Below, piece by piece: positions 1-14,500 of a stretch of DNA of 64,000 bases. The notes beneath the pieces were generated by a model. It ran no database searches. It saw only the letters and a list, made by a program, of their open reading frames with translations, and was not told the origin of the DNA. Origin of the DNA: Owenia fusiformis. Lineage: Eukaryota; Annelida; Polychaeta; Sabellida; Oweniidae. The DNA lies in NCBI GenBank assembly GCA_903813345.2, contig CAIIXF020000012.1, forward strand, positions 22,704,184 to 22,768,183, read 5' to 3'. The translations under genes and the position numbers were made by a program. Each line of letters begins with the position of its first letter. The stretch's first letter is position 1.

Positions 1-80
1 CAGTTTGAGGACAATGTCCATGTTTTAGTTTCTGGAGATCGCAACAATTTCTCAGAACAATCACCTACTTTTTGTTACAG

Positions 81-550
81 GTAATATCAAAAAGAAGACC
101 CCGGATGAAGTATATGGCTTTATTACACATCGTGGTGGAAAGGATGATACTTATGGTTTTGTCACATATAATCCTAAATCAGCAAAACACAGATATTTGC
201 GGCTTCAACTCACTCCAGGGACATCCCATAATAACAAACTGAACCAAAAAGACACACAAAGTAACAATAAGGCATCCAACAATGAACACCTAAAAGCCTT
301 TGATGCATACAAGGAAATCAAAGCCATTAAAGTTACACCAGACATTGCAAATGGAGATCTTAAAACTGTTGAGGATGATACTGAAACATTAGAGGGATCT
401 AAGGAATCTAAACATTGTCCCATATATGATAATATTGGCAATAAGAATGATGTGGAGTATATGAATGGAGTGGTTCAAGTTGGGAGTGAAGTTGAACAAA
501 CATCTACCAAGGACCCTACAGACAAAGCCCTACCTGAAGAAACAGTTAAG
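81..550 (+). CDS. Internal exon of the SH3 scaffold gene
   Basis: The exon opens with two bases completing a split codon, then reads NIKKKTPDEVYGFITHRGG and continues open to 550, where AAG|gtaata makes a donor in phase 0. If the donor is not used, the frame runs on to a TGA at 632-634, giving a short alternative C terminus. The N-terminal part, with two Y-G-F segments, looks folded; the rest is polar and low in hydrophobics. Confidence 0.75.
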
Positions 551-3500
551 GTAATACCAACATACCCTAGTTTCGCATCCATACCCACCCTCCAAAAGCT
601 AAACATTCCCATACCCAGAAAGGGGGATTGATAAGTAGGGGAACACAAGAACTTGTAAGACTTCAGTCACTCATTTCTGTCTATGTTTCATCCAGCATTT
701 TCACATTTTTATATTGTTGACTGTACTTTGAAAGCTCATAAAATGAATTGCATGTTCCATTAAACTAATCATAGCCTCTTTTGTAATCATTGATGACAAG
801 ATAAAATCTTTAAAATACTTCACTAAAATATCCAAATAACTTTCCCAGGCCAAAGTAATTTAACAATTTACAGTCTGTGGATAAGAAGAAAGATTGATAA
901 CCTTTTCACAAAGTGATTTTTTATCCCAAAGCTCATTACAATTTAAATGGAGCGAGATTCTAAAGTGAGCATGTCTATAGACTAAGTAAATGGTGCCATT
1001 TATTTATGTCTTCTTAATTATGGTGTTCTGCATGTCCAACTTGTTAGATGTAGTATTTTACTCAGTCCATATTCAGTCCAAGGGATTTACTCTCCCCTTA
1101 AAAGTTAAGCAACGCCAACTCCCCCATTGCCACATTTTCTGTAAGGTGATTTAAAAACTCATCTAGAATGTCATTTTCTGACCTAATGTTACATTGAGAG
1201 TTTCGAAAATAATTATCATAAATTGAACATAATGTAACCAAAGAAAAAATGCATAAATAGGATTTTAAAGTGTATTCAATGGGGAGTAAGGGTTAGCAAA
1301 CTTATGGAGGGGAGTGTATTTATTGACTATGCTCTGTCCTTTGCGACTGTATCCTCCCTAAATTCTCATTTGTCTTCCTTGTGAACTATCACTGTAAAAT
1401 TAATTGACAATTTTGTTATAGTGTAAAACTGGAAAACTATTGACTCGTTAGGATGCTTGGTTAGATTTCTATAGACTACAAAATATTTTATATTCAGTAA
1501 ATTATCATTAAGATTTTGCTTTGAGATTTAAAAAGTTAAAAACATGTTTTGAATAATTTCCTAGCAGTAAACAGAGTGTTGTTTGTGTGGTGCAATTAGA
1601 GATACATTTATCAGCTTGAATGTGTGTCTTAAAGAAGAATATCAATAGCATTTTTCTGGCCATTAGGGTTATTGTAGCAATTTTTCTCTAAGACATTTCA
1701 AAAGCAGTAAAAAGAGATACTGTAACCCCCTGTATATAGTACTCAATGTCCTGTCGTGTATTCTTATCCACATCATCCCTGAAAGACTTTTTAATCTTAT
1801 TCAAAAAATAATACCTGTTCATCTCAGTTTACACCTCGTATATTATAACATACTTCTTTCTCTCACTGGCCGACACAAAGGTTGAGAGAATGAAAAATGG
1901 GCCCTTTTGAAAAAACGGGCCCTTAGGCTAGGGAAAAATGGTCATTTAAAAAAAACTTAATTTGAAAGAGGGGCCTGATTTGGGGATTTTCATAAAATTA
2001 TCCTGACATTTATCAGGTCCACTCCCTGATTGTGTGTTATATCATCCTATTATCATCTTGCTTAGGAATATTTTCAGTCAAACAATAAGCCAATACCACT
2101 TTAAAACTTACATACCAAAAGAAGAATAAAATTTATAAAAATGTACTTTAGTAAAAAAGACCTCACACATTATATTAGGGATATTCACTTTTCTAAGGTA
2201 TTTCTTTCCAAAGAAGGGTGATGAGAGCTCATACAGTATTATATTCACATATGGCTTTGAACAAGTTTTTAAATGTTTATGAATTCAATTAATACGATTA
2301 CTTTTAGGAGAAGTGCTTGTACTTTGCGGATATGAAAAATATCTAAGCTCTAGAGTGGAAAATTATCACTCCTTGGTTATGTTAAAGTGTTCCATGTTTA
2401 AACACTTGAGCAGACAAATTTGACAGAAAGTGTATAGAAACAACTTGTTACATATAAGACCGACTTCATAAAAGCTTGTATTGACATGGGGCTCTAATAT
2501 AAGATCCCATGTTTACTATGCATTATTACTCAACATTGCATGGCTAAGATGATTTAAGTATGATCATCTCACCTTATCTCACCATTAATCGGATAATGCA
2601 TATTTTCAGTAACTAATATAAACCCAAATAAATAAGGATCATGTGATTCATATCTCATAAAAGTTTTTATCTGTATGAGAAAATTGCCTTATAATACTTT
2701 ATAAAAAAGAATTAAGAACCCAAATCAAATAACAAACATAATATTGTGTTAATACCAATATGTTTTCAATTGAATTTGACATGAAAAAGCACCAAAAATG
2801 AATAATGCATATTTGATGAAACCCAATTGATAACTTAATATTGGTTATCTAAATAATCTTGTAAAGATCTGGTGATAACATTATAAATGCAAAATAAAGA
2901 GGAAATGAGTGAAATAAGCAAGGAATAAATAAATGGGCATATAGTCATCATTCTAAATTGTATAGAAATGCAAGAAAATAAGACACCTCATTCAAATTTC
3001 AAAGAGAAATGGAGTGAAAAAAACATAAAAGAGTTATTATAAACATTCTTCATATTTCTCAAGAGCCCTTAAAGCTCTGATATTTAATTTACACCTCTCC
3101 CTTCGAAATATTTTAAACAGACTTATCTAAATTTTTCTTGAAAATATTTCAAAACATGGATGATTTTCCAGTATGTCTACATAATTAAGAATATGATACT
3201 TAAGTTTTCTTTACTCCTTGCTAATTTCTCATTATTCCATCCATTTGCTAAAAAGCATGATTTCCATGCCATGTTTTTTATAAGAGTTGAATAGATTCCA
3301 GCAATAGAATTCATACATTGCAATATCAATAATAAATATTATTATACAGCGCATAACATAAGATTTATTTGTATAAAAACAAAATATTCTTGATTTTCTT
3401 TTGAGATTGAAAACTCTCATGTTTACAAATATTTTTTGAAAAATTTATGAGTTCAACAGAACATATCACATTTCTATGTTCATGAAGATTATACTAAGAG

Positions 3501-6500
3501 CTTTTATGAATCATATTTGCAGGGTACCCCCAAGGAAAGAAAGCATCTAGGCTTCAGGGCCCACCCACCGTTTGTAGAAGTACACCCACCAGGGCTATTC
3601 AAAGCAACAATGATCCATATACATGACACAACAGATTCATCTGACACTGCCAGTAGCAGGCTGCAATATCTTACAACATCTTCTGAAGATTCTTCTGAGG
3701 ATGAAAGTGCCCCCTGGCCAGGAAGGGGACCCCCTGGGGTCATCAAAGTCCCTGATAGAAGCATCAGAGATATTGCAAGAGAGCATATACAAAGGAATGC
3801 CTGTGTTGAGCAGCTGAACACTAGTGAGCTTCAAAGATTTAATTACAATGGTGTTTTGGATATAATTAAGGATTATGAGAATGACCCCAAGGAACGATTT
3901 GCCAAAACACGTAAATTACCACTGGAAAAGACACATAAACTCTCTATGGAAGATACACATAAGCTCTCAGATGACACATCAGATTATGACACTCCACCAC
4001 CCCTACCCCCAAAAATCATCTATGTCCAAGCAACAGATGCCACATCATCTAGTGAAATAGACAATAATGAAGCTTGTCATGACAAATCAAAATCAGCAAC
4101 TATTCCAAATCAGGTAGGCCAAAAACAACATAGTACAAAACAGTCGGGCAATACTAAGAAACCTGAGATAGACACTGCAACTGACACTAATGACAGTGGG
4201 AATGATAGTCCTCAAGACAGGAGTAACAACTCAGAAGATATCAGTGTGAATTCCTCAATCGATGCAGAGCTGGACAGATGGCTTGCTGAACAAAAGGGAC
4301 AAAAACCACCATTGCCTCCAAGGATCAACAACTCTTCAATCAAAGACAACACGCAGAGAAGAAAAACACAAATACCTCAGGAGAAGTCTGATAAGAGGCT
4401 TGAACAATCTATTGAATCTTCCATGCCTAGTGCAATTGAGGAGATTATAGACACACCTGACAGTCCAGGTAATTATGAAACTATAGACAACTGGCTGAAT
4501 CAACAAAAGAGTCCTTCAACTGATACAACAAAGGAACAAAAAGACACTTCTGACAAATCTAACATGAAATTGGATTCTACAAAACATTTCAATTCATGTT
4601 GTGATGCAAATCTGGAGAAATGGTTGGATGAACAGAAGTCAAAAAAGCCAAAAGAAAATTCAAAACAGCCAAAAGTCAATATTAAACTGCGAAAAAATAT
4701 CAGCCAAAAAGATCCATCTGATCATGAGAACAAATTATCAAGGAATTTAACTTGGTCATTAGGCGCAACAAGTTCTACACCAGTACCATCGTCAATTATT
4801 GTGTCACCCAGAGCATATGTTAAAGACACAACTTCGATGACACTTTGTGACATCATTGAGTGCTTACAGAATGCAAATAGCCTCAAACCTGTTTATATCA
4901 AAATGCATGTCAGGGCTGAATATACTCCAGATGATGATTGGACGGCTAAAGATGAAATCAAAGTGGAATCTGAAACAATAGTTAACGCTCTATACAAACA
5001 AGGTGAATGGGCATTTGTTAGGACAGAAGATGAAAGAGGTGGATTTGTCCCATATAAAAACCTTGAACCTGTAAACTATAAACCAATCAAAGTGACAGAC
5101 TTTTGCCAACAATTCCCAGCTGATGGACTGGAGAGTGTAATTGAAACAACTGAAGATGACAGTGCATTTCTCCCATATGGGAAACATCAAAATGATACTA
5201 TACCTGCTGTACAAGGGACACAAATCACACAGACCATTAACCATCAAAATACTTCAACTGAATTGGAAGAAGACATTTATGTTGAAATGAACTCTCCGAT
5301 CACTACCTCACATGCAAGGTCAAGGTCATTACCAGAGACATTGAGTAGTCCAACATTGTCTCCCAGGACTAAACCACTTTCAAGTATGAAGCCGTGTGGA
5401 TGTACAGACCATCATAACTGCAAAGCTAGCAACATTAGGACTCAGCATGACCCAAATGGTGTAAGTGAAACAGTCCTTAAGAGAATTGATAAAAAGTGTG
5501 AAATCAATAAAATCTTGCGAGTGCGATCTAGAAGTAAAAATTCTTCAAAGAGGCCAAGCTGTGATAGGAAGCTGTATACAGATAGTAGTGCACAGAGCAT
5601 CGATCCACTTGAAAATAATAGTGCTACAGGAAAAAGTAGTTCAAATAAACATAATCAGCAAGATATGACACGAGCGATCCATCAACGCAGATGTTCAGAA
5701 GATTCCCTACTGTCTCCAATAGCTGCTGCTCAAATCTACCTCCATGACTCAGATGACTCTGAAGTGTTTAACACTACCAATGCTAAAATTAATGCTGAAC
5801 AAATGAAAGAAGACATTAACACTGTGAAAAACACCAATCAAAAGTCATCTGCTAATCTTGAAAGACTTCGCAATCTGAAATCCCAACTTGCAGGAATGAA
5901 TGCTAATGATATTGCAGATGACCTAGTTCAGGAGTCAATTGATATGCTAGAGAACCATTTACAGAATCAACTTCACAAAAAGACATCAGTTGATCCTAGA
6001 AGTTTACCAGTCGAATTTGACCAAGGCTCCACAGATTCTAAGGAGTTCACGGGAGAGATGCTGGTCGGAGGAGACTGTACATTTATAGAACACTCCATTC
6101 AAAGTGAAAAGACTACCTTGGGTCCATCAAGGAATCTGCTATCACCAGAACTGTTCAGTGAAGATATGGAAATTTCTCAACAGGCATCAAGTGGGCATGG
6201 CACATTGTCATCTTATATTGATGAAGGTATGGCACAAGGAATGGAGCCACAAAGTTCAAGGTCGCGGATGAAATCCCAGGATTCACTTGAGAGGTGTAAA
6301 TCATGGCTTGATGAACTATACTCAAAGTCACATGACCACAATCAAAGGAGGACATCTGCTCCCAGTATACACCTTAAAACAATCAAAAGGCCTAAGAAAC
6401 CAAAAACTAAAGATCCCTTTGGTTTGGTGGATGATCTATCCCCTATAGTAGCCCGACCTGAGATAAGAACTTTTGATACAAGGACCCTTGAGACGAGGTC

Positions 6501-7089
6501 ATCTGATGGTGGAACATTATACCAAAATACAAAGTACAGAGACATACTCTTCAACGAAGAAGAGGAACCAATTTATGAAGAATATTCTTTAAAAAATTCT
6601 AAAGGGAACCCACCTCAGAAAACAATGTCAGATGCAATCAGAGGGTATGCAAGTAGCACAAACACCATGGAAACAGTCATATACAACAAATCAAAGTGCC
6701 CCAAAATATCAAAGCAGCCTCATTCTGAATTAGAAAGGTCAAGGTCAAAATCTGAATTAAAGTTGGCCAACATAATGGATAGAAACAGGAATGATGATCA
6801 ATATATTCAATTGAGCAATGCAATGAAAGTTTCAACTGAACCAAAAACACATCCAAATGAACAAACTGATACTACAGAAAAGCTAATGGTTCTGTTTGAT
6901 TTTGAAGCCAAGCAGGAAAATGACTTAACAGTAAGAAAGAAAGAAGTTGTGAAACTTCTAGAGAATGATGACCCACATTGGGTTTTAGTTGAGAATGGTA
7001 ATGGTCAACAGGGCTATATACCTGAATCATATACAACAAACTTAATCAAATTACACTTAGACCCTAAAGCAAAGACAACATATTTTTAA
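81..7089 (+). CDS. SH3-domain scaffold protein, 3' part of gene (two exons seen)
   Basis: The gene enters from the left edge. Exon 81-550 follows a TTTTTGTTACAG acceptor and ends AAG|gtaata. Exon 3523-7089 follows TTTGCAG and ends in TAA. Both join in phase 0, giving about 1,344 visible residues. Two SH3 domains are readable: one at about 4885-5075 (ALYKQGEWAF then GGFVPYKNLEP) and one at the C terminus, about 6877-7053 (VLFDFEA, DPHWVLV, GYIPESY). Two proline motifs of the PxxPx[KR] type (PPLPPK near 4000, PPLPPR near 4310) could bind SH3 domains in trans or in cis. The rest is Ser/Asp/Lys-rich and probably disordered, with four W-L-x-[EQ]-[QL] motifs. By family logic it is a cytoplasmic or cortical adaptor. 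I do not recognise the orthologue, and the N terminus is missing. Confidence 0.85.
551..3522. other. Intron of the SH3 gene
   Basis: This is an AT-rich intron of 2.97 kb with no supportable coding or RNA gene. A short hairpin lies at about 1900-1925 (GGGCCCTTTTGAAAAAACGG region). Small open frames here, such as 3232-3420 on the minus strand, have no family features. Confidence 0.7.
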
Positions 7090-7870
7090 TTCAGTTGTGA
7101 CACGTGTACAATGCATGTCAAGAATAGTGCAAATTTTTGTACAGCTGTGTGAATGTAGAATACTGTGTATCTGAGAAAACATGTCCAAAATGGACACAAG
7201 AAAATAGTTTTTTTTTCTTTTAAGAACCTAATTTATCACATCTATTCATCAATTACATGTATTTACACTGGATACTTAATCAAGCATATACACCAGTATG
7301 TGTTCAAATCATTTCCACTGTAAATATGTAAATATATACCTGACAAGCATTGCCAACCTGTAGAATAGATCATTGTAAATGTTAAAAGGGATAGAGTTTT
7401 GGATCTTAAGAGCAAACCTTTTTATCTTTGACCATTCATTAGTCCAGTTCTTTCCAAAACGTCAGGCTAAAATTTTCTGTTGGGCGAATTTGATGATACT
7501 GGCCAACCTTGTTTCAGAGTGCAAAAACTAATGGGCACTTATATATATTTTTACTCAAAAAATTATATTTTAATATTCAGAACCACAATTTGTTTTTGGA
7601 ATGATTTGGTTCCCCAATATCTAATCTGCTAAATATATATGCTAAATCAATGATTGGATTTGATAATATCCTTGTGACAGAAAAACAGACTTTTAAATTC
7701 TGAATTTTTCTTTTTAAGAGCCCAGATTCAAACATTTTGTAATTGTATTGATCTTTGTTTAGGGGATACACTATAATAGTGTTTACAATAGATTTCTCAT
7801 GAACTTGTTAAATCACAACTACACACTGTAAATAATATATATAAATAAAACAAAATATTTATTACTGTCT
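7090..7870 (+). other. 3' UTR of the SH3 gene with poly(A) signal
   Basis: After the TAA at 7087-7089 the sequence is AT-rich, with an AATAAA at 7844-7849 that is the most convincing poly(A) signal. The remaining stretch to the THOC6 stop codon (8421) is short intergenic DNA between two converging genes, with nothing else visible. Confidence 0.5.
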
Positions 7871-8242
7871 TATATAAAACATGTGCCTATTGAAGAATAT
7901 AAACATGTAAATAATCAGATGTCATCTGAAGTATGGAAAAGGACATGTTGTGTGATACTAAACTGTAATCTTGCCTCCATGTTATAATAATATATTATGC
8001 CAAAGGAAAGAAGACTTGTTGTTTTAGCATGTAGACTGCCTTTTTTTCAAACTGTTGAACATCTTTAAACAAACTAGAAAATCTCCAATTTTGGCTATTT
8101 GCAACACTTTTCAATAGTTTGGTTCTATGACTCTCCTCTGGGTAGCCATTTTCCTCACTTTAAAAAATATGAAAAAGTTCCATTCTAATCCACTTGAGAG
8201 ATGATTTTGTACATCACTGGCAATAAGAAAGAAACAATGTTC

Positions 8243-8445
8243 CTTTCCAATGGTATCAGCATGTCAATGATAGGGCTTTCCAATGATATCAGCATGTCAA
8301 TGATAGGGCTTTCCAATGATATCAGCATGTCAATGATAGGGCTTTCCAATGGTATCAGCATGTCAATGATAGGGCTTTCCAATGATATCAGCATGTCAAT
8401 GATAGGGCTTTCCAATGGTATCAGCATGTCAATGATAGGGCTTTA
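8243..8445. repeat. 33-bp minisatellite, six copies
   Basis: Units begin CTTTCCAATG at 8243, 8276, 8309, 8342, 8375 and 8408. They differ mainly by one A/G change (GATATC or GGTATC, in the order G, A, A, G, A, G). The array overlaps the stop codon of THOC6 and forms the start of its 3' UTR. It stays open on both strands, which explains the repetitive short open frames here. Confidence 0.95.
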
Positions 8446-8501
8446 TAGTTAAAGTTTGTACAAATGTCCACTTTTTGACTGCTACCTGCTACAGCCAATA
8501 C
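8421..8501 (-). CDS. THOC6: Last coding exon of THOC6, ending inside a minisatellite
   Basis: The exon starts after an acceptor at 8502-8503 and reads [20 protein letters not shown] followed by ALSLTC and TGA. This matches the end of human THOC6 in position and pattern. The last codons and the stop lie in the sixth copy of a 33-bp tandem repeat, so the terminal residues are repeat-derived or the repeat grew from this exon end. Confidence 0.85.
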   Translation of the reverse strand, partial: VLAVAGSSQKVDICTNFNYKALSLTC

Positions 8502-11500
8502 CTGGAGGTAAATAATGTTATATCAATTACACGTTTTTCTTGTGATTTTGGTATATTCCCCAGAGTTACCAATCGCACTTTCAGTCTCACATAGTAATGC
8601 ATAAGCATAAATTGAGTGCTAAAGAATGTTAGCATCAATATCCATAATACCTTTATATTATCCATTATTGGAATGATAAAAATAAACTAATTCAGGTGTG
8701 ACATCTATTATGCATATTGGTCTAGTTAGGTACATACAATTCCATATTAGGACTACAAGATGCTGAGCGCATGAATGCTTTCACAATGGTACAGTCCCAC
8801 AATACCCTCTAAACATAATAGCAAACATACCTTATAATTGTTTGATTTCTCATTGATGGCCACATTATACACACTAGTGGGACTACATGGGACATGTTGC
8901 TTCTGTTCTCCACTGATCATCCAGTGACTCACATACGGTTCATTACCACCTGAGATCACCTGCAAACATCATGAGGTCATGCTTTAATGCAAAATACTAT
9001 TTGATAGCCTCATTGTATCATGATATGTTACACCCCCAAAATGCAATCTGATTTTGATGCCGTTTCGGTGCCGGAACGGTGTCGAAACGGTGCCGGAACA
9101 GCGCCGATTTTTTTCGATGCCGAAACAGCGCCAAATTATATTGGCTGTGTAATGGGAGCCAGGACTCATACAGAGGGCAGTTTACTCATTTTCTCTAATG
9201 GATTATTTTGACATCCATAACATTTGTTTGTGTGAAATATTGCCTCATTGTATGATTGCTAACTTTACCCACCATGTTTTACACAAGGTACCTAATTACT
9301 TTAGATTTAGATCATCTCATACTTACAGTATCTTCATAGAACATAGCAAACTGGGAGCAGACTTTTGGAGCATGGAAGGTAGTTGAACTTGAGAGTGATC
9401 TTAAATGCCACAAACTCAATGCAGGACCTCCTCCACATACCTACAACATAGACACAACACAATCAGTACTGAGCAGATAATAAGTATTATCAATATTTTT
9501 TCAAAATTACAGCTGACTGTGAATGTTTTAGTCAGAAAAAGAAGTTGACCTTACACTCACTCTCAGTCTAAGGCCTCAACATAAATAAATTTATAGGAAC
9601 TCCTGCAAACAATAAAAGCCTCGGGTGGCATTCACAAAATTCAACTGGCAGCTGCCGGATTAACCACTTTTTTCATGGCCAGGCCAACTCATGAAGAGTA
9701 CTGCTACTATTCATATTTAAATAAGTTTGCCCCAAAATAGTGGTTAATCCATCAGCTAGCGGTTGAATTCAAGAAAGCAATACTTATAAAATATCCTAGT
9801 TACCATCCAGTCACTGTTGTCATCCACAGCCACACAACTAATCCACTTGCCAAATTGTAATCTGCTGCATTGCTGAAATCAAACAGAGTTTTCGATTTCA
9901 GTAACGCTTTTTGAAAATCCAATCATTATTCCCTATTCTAGTTATTCCCTATTCTAGTTATTCCCTATTCTAGTTATTCCCTATTCTAGTTTCAAAACAA
10001 TAAACACTAAAGAAATATCCAATGCTTTAAAAACTCATTTATATCCACGGGTAGGCATCTTCAAGATCGATTGTAGCATGATAATCAATGGTTTTGGGAT
10101 TCTTTGCTGTATACATATATTTTGATCTGCACATCAAATACATCTTCATAATACACTTTACTTAATGTCATATCCTTACAGCTATATTTGGTATCCATAC
10201 CTCAATTTTATGTGGTTCTAGCCGATGAACACATTCTTCTGTTCTTGTATCTACAATAGAATAAGAAAAATAATATGGCAACAATATTTTTTTGAATTTC
10301 GAAATAAAAGTCATCAGACAAAATTGATTGCCATGGCACATCATATTCTTTTTTCGAATTTGCTTATTTCATTATGTCTTACAGAAATAGAAAACAACAA
10401 TACAGTAAAATCTACAAAGGGTAACACCTGTGTAAGTGGAACACCTGTGTAAAGGAACACTAAACTAAAATGAACCTCTGAAAGAGAAATCAGGATTCTT
10501 GACAATATTGGCATTCAGTCCATTGCCCAATAGGCAACTCGTTTTACGTCCATTGCCAAGAGTGAAAACACCTTTTGAGAAACATATTTTCTGTTACCCA
10601 AACCTAAAAAAACGAAAATGAACCTCTGTAAGTGGAACACCTTTATGACTAAGGTTGAAAATTTGATAAACTCAGTTTACAATATTGGCATTCAGTCCAT
10701 TGCCCAATAGGCAACTCGTTTTACCAAGTCCATTGCCAAGAGTGAAAACACCTTTTGAGAAACATGTTTTCTGTTACCCAAACCTAAACTAAACGAAAAT
10801 GAACCTCTGTAAGTGGAACACCTTTATGACTAAGGTTGAAAATTTGATAAACTCAGTTTACAATATTGGCATTCAGTCCATTGCCCAATAGGCAACTCGT
10901 TTTACGTCCATTGCCAAGAGTGAAAACACCTTTTGAGAAACAAGTTTTCTGTTACCCAAACCTAAACTAAACGAAAATGAACCTCTGTAAGTGGAATCAA
11001 AGTTTATGACTAAGGTTGAAAATTTGATAAACTCAGTTTACAATATTGACATTCAGTCCATTGCCCAATAGGCAACTCGTTTTACGTCCATTGCCAAGAG
11101 TGAAAACACCTTTTGAGAAACATGTTTTCTGTTACCCAAACCTAAACTAAACGAAAATGAACCTCTGTAAGTGGAATCAAAGTTTATGACTAAGGTTGAA
11201 AATTTGATAAACTCAGTTTACAATATTGGCATTCAGTCCATTGCCAAATAGGCAACTGGTCCATTGATCAAGAGTGAAAACTGGTTGCCATTCCCAGATG
11301 CAGCTGTGAGTTTCAAACATTGCATGATTGAACATTGAATGGAGTGCCTCCCAAGTGGAACACAGTTCTGACATACCAAAGGTGTTCTCTTACACAGGTT
11401 TAACTGTATGTGAAATTCCATAGAGGCAAAAACATAAATAAACATGTACAAAATTGATTCAGTTAGTTTCTCATTTCTAGCTTATTAGGAAATGACTGGT

Positions 11501-14500
11501 TGTTTGAATGGTCTCCATATCAAAAGCTAATACATCTTACCCCATATTCTAACTGTGCCATCTTCAGATCCTGAGATTATTTCGGAATCATTCCTCTTGG
11601 CTAAACAGTGTACATAGTCCTGATGACCCTGGAATGTCCTCTGAAATGAAAACAGGGTTAATAGTCCTGAGGACCTCAAGGTATATTATTTGAAGGGGCC
11701 CAAAGGCCAATGTTAGCATTCATGTTTTCAATGTTTGAGATCAATGTCTTGAGATCATGGATGACCTATACTGAGTTAGTCAGCAATCTAATCAGACTCC
11801 AATTTCCTGACACTTTCATTAGAGTACATGTACATATTGTTCATTTAATAACCACATACCTTTTCACATTTTTTCTTGTTTATTCATCTTTTTCTTGCTT
11901 TATTCTAATTTTAAAACATGAAACGTGATATTTTTCCTCACATTCTAACTTACCAGTAAGTCCCCAGTGTTCATGTCCCATTGATAGAGATTGTTGTCCC
12001 CACATCCAGCATACAAGCTACTGCTTCCCTCCTGTGCAAACAAAAGAGACAATATACATGACAAAATGTCACAAATGACGCATTATACATGACAAAATGT
12101 CACAAAAGAGGCAATAGACATGACAAAATGTCACAAATGAGACAATATACATGACAAAATGTCACAAATGAGACAATATACTGGTACATGACAAATGTCA
12201 CAAATGAGGCATTATACATGACAAAATGTCACAAATTAGGCATTATACATGACAAAATGTCACCACCTTAAAAGAATGAAAAAATCTCTCATTATCATCA
12301 ATTAACAACCTGGAGATGAATTTAACAGAAATGTTTTTTTTATGATATTTCTGTACAATTTAGAGTGTCTCTTGTTTACTGATTACTTTTGAAAAACTTC
12401 CATTATATCAACTCTATTTGTGAAAGAAGAAACCAGTGATTCCATGTATGGTACATGTTTATCCCAATTCTGCATTCTTGAGATATCTGCATATTTGAGA
12501 GATTTACAGAATATCCATAAGAGTGTGTATGTCTAGTTTAAACATTCCTTTCAATATGATTAATTACCATTAAATGTAATTTTGCCAATTAAATTATTGA
12601 CTAAGAAGCATTTTTCTATATTAGGATAAATAGGCAGGCGAACAGGTGAAGTAATTGCCTCATCATAACCAACATTATTGAGAAAAATTATTTTGAATTT
12701 TGTTTCTCATATTTTCAAAAGCTGACTTAATGCCTCATTAATACATACCTGTTCATCTACCACTAAAGCATTAGTTTCAGGATTGTCCGTCACACTTTGA
12801 GGAATTTCCAAACTCCAGACAACTCTGAGTGTCTGAAACATAATAAAAATATTCATTCACTTACATGTATTATAACCAAGCAGAAAACTATTTCTGGTGG
12901 CAAACAATGAAAGTACTTGTAGTATGTTGAAAAAGCTTTTGAATTTGAATAAGGCATTAACATAACAAAATGTCAGCACCTGGTTATTTCAAAATCTCGT
13001 AACAAATTGTTATAGACAAAGACACGAAACGACAAATGCCTGTCACAAGAAATGGTGGCTGTAAGGATATGTAAATATTTTATGACGGTGGTATAAAAAG
13101 AAGCTCTGGTCTGTTTTAATCTTGAAAGCCTCAGTCACTGGAAACAATAATTTTCTCAGCGCATTAGGCATTAGGCCATTTTGTCACATTTTACATTGGT
13201 ATTACTAATTGAGTTCTTCATCATTGTCCCATATCCTACAAGGATAAAAAGCATATCCTATAAAAATCATTAATTATTCACTATATACCGCAACTCACCT
13301 TGCTATGGATATCTGACCATTTCCATGCCTTTATTGCGCCACTCCCAGCACTGAAACACACACAGAACAATGCGTTATGGTGTGAGCTTGCTTATAACTC
13401 CACCAAATGGTACAACACCTATAAAATCATTTTAAATATTATTTGAGAAAAGTGAATTTTTGATACATCAAACTTAAATATTTGATTAAATACTATTGTA
13501 TTTCACCCACCTTATAATGAATTGCTCTGTTGAAACCAAGGCAAAAATTTCTACTGGATGAGCTGAAAGTATAAATAACACATACAAATTGAATTGATTT
13601 CTTAAAGAATTTTTTATAAATGACAACTTAATTTTTCTTACACATTACAAAATATGACACTAACACTGCCACTGGTAATCCGCTTGATTACGTTGGTTAC
13701 CAAAACGGTTCGTTTAATACCTCACTCTCATTATGTAAATGGAACGGGTGATCACCAGTGATTAACATAACAAAAGAATGACATCATCTAGTTACCTTTA
13801 AATGTTAGGATGGCCTTCCATGTTGCTTCACTAGCACTAGGAGACAGGGCTGCTGGTAGGCTGAAAAACATGTTCTAATCATAAATGTATACTACTGTTG
13901 AAATCAATGTTATGAACCAACAATTTGCAATTATTGTCATGTTTTCTGTTTCCTTATTAGCGGGGGAGCTTTAAGTGATTTGAAAACTTGGTTTGGTAAG
14001 AAAGAATGAAACTTGGTACATCTTGAGAAAATACTATCCTGAACATATATCCAGATGGGAGACATTCAAAATGTTAATTATTCGAAATTGCAGACAATGC
14101 CAATATGCCAATTTTGTATCTCAACAACTGAAGGTTGTGTGACCACTCAAAATGTTCCGAATAGCCATATTACTGGGGGTCAATATTATATGTTTATGTC
14201 CAAAATGGATTTTAGCATGTATGGGCCTTGTATATAACACTTTTCCACAAAGTTACTTTAACAGAATGTCAATTTTACAAAACGGATGAACTTCCTTGAT
14301 ACAAGTCTTTGCTTTATGCCTGTTTACGATCATAAAACATTTCAAATTGAAAAATGACCATTCTGAATATGCATTGATTGTATCCTTAATTTAACCTACC
14401 TATATATTGAAATATGTCCATAGTTGTTGCCTGTAGCTAGGAATTTGCCACAAGGGGAGAAACACTGGGAGTACACCACAGCACTCAGTCTTTGTCTTGC

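Noticed and set aside
8185-8452. Open frames on both strands through the 33-bp repeat ([11 protein letters not shown]-type and [11 protein letters not shown]-type repeats)
   Set aside because: They follow from a repeat unit length divisible by three; THOC6 uses a different frame here.
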